From: Siphonodentalium dalli
Taxonomy: Eukaryota; Mollusca; Scaphopoda; Gadilida; Siphonodentaliidae
Direction: 5' to 3'
Assembly (NCBI GenBank): GCA_032622095.1
Contig: CP136066.1
Span: 64,942,609-65,006,608 of the forward strand
DNA: 64,000 nucleotides
Part shown: one piece after another, positions 58,601 through 64,000 of the stretch
Layout of the letters: every line of letters starts with the position of its first letter
Position numbering within the stretch: the first letter of the stretch is position 1
Program-made: the position numbers and the translations under genes
The notes under the pieces: model-generated
Told to the model about the DNA's origin: nothing
Database searches by the model: none
What the model saw: the letters and a program-made list of their open reading frames with translations, nothing else

Positions 58601-58775
58601 TCAACCGACGGTCAACTGGTCCGGGCCTAATGATCACGAAGGCGGTAGGAATCCTCGTTATAATAGCGTATTGTGATGATATGATATGTTTTCTTTTATT
58701 TAAAATACCATCGGATGGCAAATAGCGCATATCGGTAGAATCGCTATTTGCCATCCGATGGCGAATAGCCGCTGC
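52643..58775. mobile_element. Foldback element made of 165-bp units
   Basis: Both outer ends carry ctattcgccatcggatggca followed by a small palindrome (gcgattctaccgatatgcgc) and ~100 further shared bases. Each side then runs into 165-bp units: about 3 in the left arm (52793-53330) and about 32 in the right arm (53331-58624), in opposite orientation, meeting near 53331. The direct repeat cctatcggag flanks it at 52633-52642 and 58776-58785, fitting a 10-bp target duplication. There is no coding frame. The design is like Drosophila FB elements, whose inverted arms are also tandem repeats. Confidence 0.85.
53333..57624. repeat. 2146-bp higher-order duplication inside the 165-bp array
   Basis: Two blocks of 13 units each, 53333-55478 and 55479-57624, share every unit-specific variant I checked at an offset of 2146. 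These include gaaacttctttc (53421/55567), atagtgacag (54541/56687), ttcgaactat, gtctactgg and gtgcaaatg. They look identical by eye. Units after 57624 have other variants. Confidence 0.85.
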
Positions 58776-58868
58776 CCTATCGGAGTGGATTTTTTCTCAC
58801 GATTCGAATGATATCAAATACTCATTTCCCGCCAAAATGGAGTTACGACCTTATAGTTATGATGCGAC

Positions 58869-59075
58869 GCAGTATTGAATGTCCTGGTCACATGTAACAC
58901 CGCCTCTAACTTATATCTTTACTGTATAACTGGGTCGAAATTCAGTAAGGAACTCGTTGAGATGACGGCCTGCTTCCGTCGAAGTGTCTTATGGAAACGT
59001 TCGGATATATATTCATGTAGTGGTTCGGTAAAACGAACGTGCAATCACACCAAGGATACACAAGCAACAATGTAA
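58869..59075 (+). pseudogene. GPCR7 relic, part 2 (TM7 end and tail)
   Basis: Continues the receptor after the nested elements: NTASNLYLYC, TGSKFSKEL, then the tail through SDIYSCSGS to a stop at 59073. A sixfold-conserved FRKEL is FSKEL here and the end is QATM rather than QSTV. There is no ATG at its start. Confidence 0.88.
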
Positions 59076-60149
59076 AGAGTCATTTTAGGATGCACGTTCG
59101 GATTTAAAAAAGTTTCGTCAGCCAATTTTCAGCTTACCAAGCAAGTTAAAGTGAAAAGCACATGTTGACTATTATGTATACATATTGTTGACATTTTTCA
59201 TTGCTTATTTGTTTGAACTAGTGGTCACTTCGAGGCTCCGTGAAATATATTATCTTTTTTTCCTATTTCAGACACACTTTGTGGACGAAGTTGTATATTG
59301 AACACATAATCGGAACCGTTGAAGGGGCGGACGGCCTTGGTTGTAGGTTATAATTTAGAAATAATAGTTCCCAAATAATGAATTTCCTGAAGAATATACT
59401 AATAGTACAGTACAATGATAATATGAATGCGACATTAGCCACAAAACACACTTTCCGTGAACCGAGCATTTGTTTATATACACCATGTAAAGAGTGTGTG
59501 ATAACTAAAACACACAACACCGTGGCAAATTTTGGGAGAGCGATTCACGGTGACCCATTCAACACCGAAATCTATAGTTGCGATGATTAGCGAGCGCTTT
59601 ATCTGTATTTTGTAAACAACATGGTGTCAATTTTAACCAAAGTTCACTTATAGTGGGTGTTTTGCGTTCAGCACACTCTTCACTTACTCTACTATATCAT
59701 AGTAAGGCTTTTGTTTACTAACCGAGCGTACAATCTTGACAATAACATGCTATTTATGCTCTATTTATGATTGGTATAAGAAAAAAGCTGTATATATTTT
59801 AATATTTTTTCCGATTATGGCGGTTTTAACGGATGTGAAATTATAAACCGGCAATACCGATCGTGAAGCCCATCCATATACTTAATCCTTTCTTCGCTAT
59901 ACTAACTTATAACAAGTTCCCTTATAGGAAATGTTAAGAAAATAATTAAACTGAAAGTGTTATCTGAACTTGTTATTTCCCACCAACAGTTAAGAATGCT
60001 TAGGCATTCGGCAAACCATAACTCTTGTTCACTCAAATGTTATGTATTGTTGTTATGATTAAAACTTGTAAATGTTGTTATATGTAGCTCAATAAATGTC
60101 TATTCAGATCATTCAATCGCAAAAGCGTGGAACTTCACCATAGAATGCC
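59076..60149. other. GPCR7 3' flank
   Basis: Short receptor 3' flank, then text matching 16911-17575 (cgaggctccgtgaaatat, ttgcgttcagcacactcttc, caccaacagttaagaatgc). An extra ~300 bases near 59310-59600 are not in the other copy and show no recognisable gene. Confidence 0.5.
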
Positions 60150-60590
60150 CAGTTAACGTCCACCCATGTGATGTACATTTATAATTAACGTCCAACCCTG
60201 TGATGTACATTTATATTAACGTCCAACCCTGTGATGTACATTTATATTAACGTCCACCCCTGTGATGTACATTTATATTAACGTCCAACCCTGTGGTGTA
60301 CATTTATATTAACGTTCAACCCGGTGATGTGCATTTATATTAACGTTCGCCCCTGTGATGTACATATATATTAACGTCCGCCCCTGTGGCGAACATTTGC
60401 ATTGACGTCCACCCATGTGATGAACATATATATTAACGTCCACCCCTGTGATGTACCTTTATATTAATGTCCACCATGTGATGTACATTTATATTAACGT
60501 CCACCCATGTGATGAACATATATATTAACGTCCGCCCATGTGATGTACATTTATATTTCAGCTATAATTAACGTCCACCCCTGTGATGTG
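60150..60590. repeat. 31-bp minisatellite, distal copy (~14 units)
   Basis: Same unit family as 17576-19432 but more diverged (caaccctgtg, cgcccctgtg, gatgaacatatat). It is interrupted at ctgtgatgtg by the 16-bp-repeat element and resumes as cctgtgatgtatacatttat near 63402. Confidence 0.9.
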
Positions 60591-61879
60591 GTGTCAACCC
60601 TTTAGTCCGATACTACGAAGGTCCGATACTCCGATGGTCCCATATTACGAAGGTCCAATACCCCGAATGTCCCATATTACGAATGTCCAATATCCCGAAG
60701 GTCGATACTCCGAAGGTCCCATATTACGAAGGTCCAATGCCCCGAATGTCCCATATTACGAATGTCCAATATCCCGAAGGTCGATACTCCGAAGGTCCCA
60801 TATTACGAATGTCCAATACTCCGAAGTTCCCATATTACGAATGTCCAATACTCCGAAGGGCCGATACTCCGATGGTCCCATATTACGAAGGTCCAATACT
60901 CTGAAGTTCCCATATTACGAATGTCCAATACTCCGAAGGTCCGATACTCCGATGGTCCCATATTACGAATGTCTAATACTCCTAAGTTCCCATATTACGA
61001 AAGTCCAATACTCCGAAGGTCCGATACTCCGATGGTTCCATATTACGAAGATCCAATACTCCGAAGTTTCCATATTGCGAATCTCCAATACTACGAAGGT
61101 CCGATACTCCAAAGGTCCGATACTCCGATGGCCCCATATTACAAAGGTCCAATACTCCGAAGGTCCGTTACTCCGATGGTCCCGTATTACGAAGGTTCAA
61201 TACTCCGAGGTTCCCTTATTACGAGGGATCAATACACCGAAGGTCCGATACTCCGAAGGTCAAATACTCCGATGTCCAATACTATGATGGTCCCATATTA
61301 CGAAGATCCAATACTCCGAACTTCCCATATTACGAAGGTCCAATACGCCGAAGCTCCTTTATTCCGAAGACCCAATACTCCGAAGATTCGATACTCAGAA
61401 GGCCCAATATTCCGCAGACCCAATACTCCGAAGGTCCGATACTCAAAAAGCCAAATAGTCCGAAGGTCTACGAATGTCCGATACTCCGAAGGGCTGTCAA
61501 TACAAGTCATATATGTGGTGTAATTTGACTTGAAGCAACACATAATATTCGAGCCTCACATTGCTTGAACATGTATGCTTTATGTCACTTTGCGTTGATA
61601 AAATAAGTCGATGAATGCGTGGAATACATATAGATACCGACCCTGTGTATTAGTCCAAAGATTCATAATTTCGAAAAGGAAATGGTTCTATTGTTCTTCG
61701 ACGTCAACGTATTCCTTGTTGGTTTTTCTGTCATCGTATCGTAATAACGAAGAGCGTTTGTCTCAAGTATGTGCGGTAAATCTGACATCGTTGAGTTTCT
61801 CTCAGATATAGTACTAAATATAGTCATTTATCTTTTTTCATTTTTCGTAACGCGATTTCATTAGTTTGCTAATTAGCAC

Positions 61880-62251
61880 ATGCTGGGCCGAATTGTTTTT
61901 TTTAATGTGGCCCCAATACGCTTCCATACCTACAAGAGGTTTAATCTCCAGCAACGGGAAATTGATTCCTTATTCATCATATATTCAGAAAATGTCCGCA
62001 ATTCGTTCAACGCCACTTCGGTCAAACATTTAGGACCGAAAACATTTTTGGTCGAGTTTCAAAAAGTGGTTAGAAAAGTGGTCAAATCTGATCTTATCTC
62101 ATGTAATTATCTACCCGGCCACATTGGCCAACCTCTTGCGAGTAAGATCGCCATCATCACATCTATATCTGAAATGTACTTTGATAATTCAACACCACCA
62201 CACGCTATACACACACCACAGCTTTGCGTATTCCACGACAATGGTCACTGA
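61880..62251 (+). CDS. Hypothetical 123-residue frame in the core of the 16-bp-repeat element
   Basis: I do not recognise this frame. It starts at an ATG, has mixed and balanced composition (TFLVEFQKVVRKVVKS, NYLPGHIGQPLASKI), and ends at NGH. Just downstream, in another frame (62285-62460), is a further protein-like stretch (NQWIVAHGIGFFYGAYMAV, HGTTIYVPS). The two may be pieces of one decayed gene of the element, or the frame may be chance. No domain, signal or membrane segment is clear. Confidence 0.25.
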   Translation: MLGRIVFFNVAPIRFHTYKRFNLQQREIDSLFIIYSENVRNSFNATSVKHLGPKTFLVEFQKVVRKVVKSDLISCNYLPGHIGQPLASKIAIITSISEMYFDNSTPPHAIHTPQLCVFHDNGH

Positions 62252-62494
62252 CGAGATATAACTCTATCGCACCATCACCGGAAATGTTTATCAACGGACG
62301 ACCCGAAGGGAAGAATTTTTACAGGACATTTTGCCATTAACCAATGGATCGTTGCCCACGGTATAGGGTTTTTTTATGGTGCATACATGGCTGTACACGG
62401 GACAACCATTTACGTCCCATCCACTTTTTCAGCCCAAAATATTTGGCCGCGGTGGCTATGAACGAATTTGGGTTTATTGCGATCATTTTATGAT

Positions 62495-62961
62495 ATATGT
62501 GACCCGCCATATCAAATCCAGTCGTAAGTCGGGATTTGTTTTTACCCTGTGCCAATGCATTCTCTTATATATGCAAGTCGACCATAGGTTGCCTCGCATA
62601 TATAAGAGAATGCATTGGCCTAACAATTTTTTATCATTTTTTTAAAATAAATGTTTCTTACAATTTTTAGGACATAAAATAAAAAACATCCATTACCCTG
62701 CAGGGAGCCCCACACATATATAGAAGCATATAGAAGAGTGTCGTCTGCTCATGTTTGTCTGGGGCTTTGTATGGGTGAAATTATAAAATTGTTAAAGAAT
62801 ACAAGAATTCTTTTTTTAAATTGTAAAAAATTGTTAGGCCAATGCATTCTCTTATATATGCGAGGCGACCTATGGTCGACTCGCATGTATAAGAGAATGC
62901 ATTGGCACAGGGTAAAACAAATCCCGAATTACGACTGGATTTGATATGGCGGGTCACATAT
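62495..62961. mobile_element. ~465-bp MITE with nested hairpins
   Basis: Ends read atatgtgacccgccatatca and, inverted, the same with ggcgggtcacatat. Inverted matching continues through aatccagtcgtaa and caatgcattctcttatat. Each half also folds on itself around a cgaccatagg / cctatggtcg loop, so the element has a cruciform-in-cruciform layout. Flanking ta on each side suggests TA insertion (Tc1/mariner-like), which is inference. It lies inside the core of the 16-bp-repeat element and may have cut the gene remnant there. Confidence 0.8.
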
Positions 62962-63392
62962 GGTGAATAAAAACAAAATTCACGTCGCCTGCTCTCGTTG
63001 AAGGCCCACTTGGACGATGCGGAATCTCAGTACCCCCAGTCACGACAATGCACAATGCATCAGTATATATATCCCTAAAACGTCAATCAAAGGTATATGC
63101 ACGCGATGAAACCCATCGTTACATCAGAAAACATTTGGGGTATCGGAGTAATCGGTCTTCGAAGTTTATGGTCTTCGAAGTTTATAAACTTCGGAGTATA
63201 AGACCTTCGGAGTATTGGGCCTTCGGACTATATATTATACCTGCGGGCTACTGGACTTTCGGAGTATCAATATTTCGGAACATAGAATCTTCTTAGTATT
63301 GGGCCTTCGGAATATCGGACCTTCGTAGTATCGGACCTTCGTAGTATCGGACCTTCGTAGTATCGGACCTTCGGAATATAGGACGTTCGGTA

Positions 63393-64000
63393 CGTAACCT
63401 GTGATGTATACATTTATATTTCAGCTGTAACTGAAGGGACCCAATGCATTCGCAGTGGGCAAAAATATAAAAGTATGTAAACACATCACTACAAAGAGAA
63501 CGTGGAGAAATAGATCAACTTTGATCTTATATTCATCTATACATGTAGCTTTTAGTACTACATTATACTATGTGTATATTATTCAGGGGCACGGGAAGCA
63601 AATTACATGTAGGGCAAGCGGGAGTGTTAACTTCATAAACGAGCACTTGTCAGTGGCACAAATGCCAAAAAGGCAAAATTTTAATAATCATAAAGCATTG
63701 TGGCAATTTTCATGACACATTAAGCTACTTGCGATGAATAAAAGTTTCTCTTTGGACAATATAACAATGTTTTAACATATATGAGGTATTTCTGGCAACC
63801 TACAAAGAATGAATGTGTTATGGCCGAATTACCACAAAATGACTCAATCCCATCTATATGTCAATATTAACATCCATGACAACTTTCACGATGATTAGAC
63901 GAACAGTACGGCCTGTAGCTCATGGTAATGGATTGAATTTTGAAAACCAAGATGGCCGCTTGCGGACATTTGTTTTTGCCGAATGACCCCAAAATGATTC
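63393..64000. repeat. Inter-receptor module, copy at window end
   Basis: Follows the module of 19433 onward in shortened form (gggacccaatgcattcgcag, attattcaggggcacggg). The text gctacttgcgatgaataaaag at ~63726 is a second unfilled version of the 4.1 kb transposon site. The end carries the gccatcttgg repeat family in a diverged form (aagatggccgcttgcggaca). No gene is seen. Confidence 0.65.

Larger units (their letters stand above)
52004..58868. mobile_element. Outer TIR element inserted in GPCR7 (host of a foldback element)
   Basis: Its ends form a 28-base inverted repeat with one mismatch: gtcgcatcagaactataagg, tcgtaact at 52004-52031 and its complement at 58841-58868. Without the inner insertion it would be about 720 bases with no coding frame, so it is non-autonomous. 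A sequence like the inner side of the TIR, (ggagatacgacctt), recurs in the same orientation near 52212, 52436, 52527 and 52568, possibly as repeated binding sites. The target duplication is not clear; receptor text resumes at attgaatgtcctgg. Confidence 0.85.
60602..63392. mobile_element. Foldback-like element with ends of 16-bp repeats
   Basis: The left end (60602-61496) is ~56 tandem 16-base units of the type ggtccgatactccgaa / ggtcccatattacgaa. The right end (63136-63392) is the same unit in reverse complement (ggaccttcgtagtatc), ~15 units. The unique core is 1.6 kb. On both outer sides is 31-bp minisatellite text, which suggests one insertion into that array. A target duplication is not evident. 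The 234- and 253-residue frames in the left array are artefacts: 16-base units give a 16-residue period in all frames. Confidence 0.65.

Noticed and set aside
52793-58624. CRISPR-like array of 165-bp units
   Set aside because: Whole units repeat without alternating unique spacers, in a eukaryotic genome; this is satellite DNA.
52004-58868. Reading the 6.9 kb insert as an intron of GPCR7
   Set aside because: It starts and ends with a 28-base inverted repeat, not splice sites, and no paralog has an intron there.
60583-61523. Two overlapping frames of 234 and 253 residues with a 16-residue period (RRSDTPMVPYYE type)
   Set aside because: A 16-base unit read in any frame gives a 16-residue repeat; several frames are open together, so this is not evidence for a repeat protein.

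Overview
This is a eukaryotic, AT-rich, repeat-dense animal window. It has no operons or ribosome binding sites, and its genes are widely spaced and intronless as far as can be seen. I infer a lophotrochozoan, probably a mollusc. The reasons are a lineage-type array of rhodopsin-like receptors ending TM7 in NFYLYC, and runs of the words tccgtccgt and gatctgaacc that I associate from memory with bivalve and gastropod intergenic repeats. The species cannot be fixed from the sequence.

The backbone is a tandem, same-strand array of one class A GPCR subfamily. Five copies have long open frames: GPCR1 at 1317, GPCR2 at 15277, GPCR3 at 28914, GPCR4 at 37426 and GPCR5 at 45613. GPCR6 (50025-51115) is broken by a frameshift and a stop. 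GPCR7 (51438-59075) is a 5'-truncated relic split by 6.9 kb of nested mobile DNA. Each receptor sits in a duplicated block made of the receptor, a 3' flank, a minisatellite-bearing module, a long upstream module and then the next receptor. Four of the upstream modules (near 318, 27896, 35862 and 44592) carry a decayed piece of the same receptor family on the minus strand. The pair 1-5003 / 44284-49452 is a very recent segmental duplication; its GPCR1 and GPCR5 differ by four residues.

Mobile DNA occupies much of the rest. At 21505-25571 is a ~4.1 kb DNA transposon with long terminal inverted repeats and a 3-bp target duplication (TGA). Unfilled paralogous sites survive at ~32305 and ~63726. 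It holds a broken gene for a DDE-transposase-like protein with a cysteine-rich (CXC-type) tail. At 52004-58868 an old terminal-inverted-repeat element lies inside GPCR7, and inside that lies a foldback element (52643-58775) built almost wholly of 165-bp units in two opposed arms, flanked by a 10-bp direct repeat. At 60602-63392 a third foldback-like structure has ends made of 16-bp repeats in inverted orientation around a 1.6 kb core. Several smaller hairpin elements (MITE-like) occur in duplicate.

Tandem arrays include a 43-bp array (two copies, about 22 and 26 units), a 31-bp array (17.6-19.4 kb and 60.2 kb), a 29-bp array (32.8-33.6 kb), the 165-bp array, a 16-bp array and a degenerate ~147-bp array (7.9-9.5 kb). 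Unexpanded paralogs of the 29-bp and 31-bp arrays elsewhere in the window show where those arrays grew from. No tRNA, rRNA, CRISPR array or prokaryotic feature was seen.
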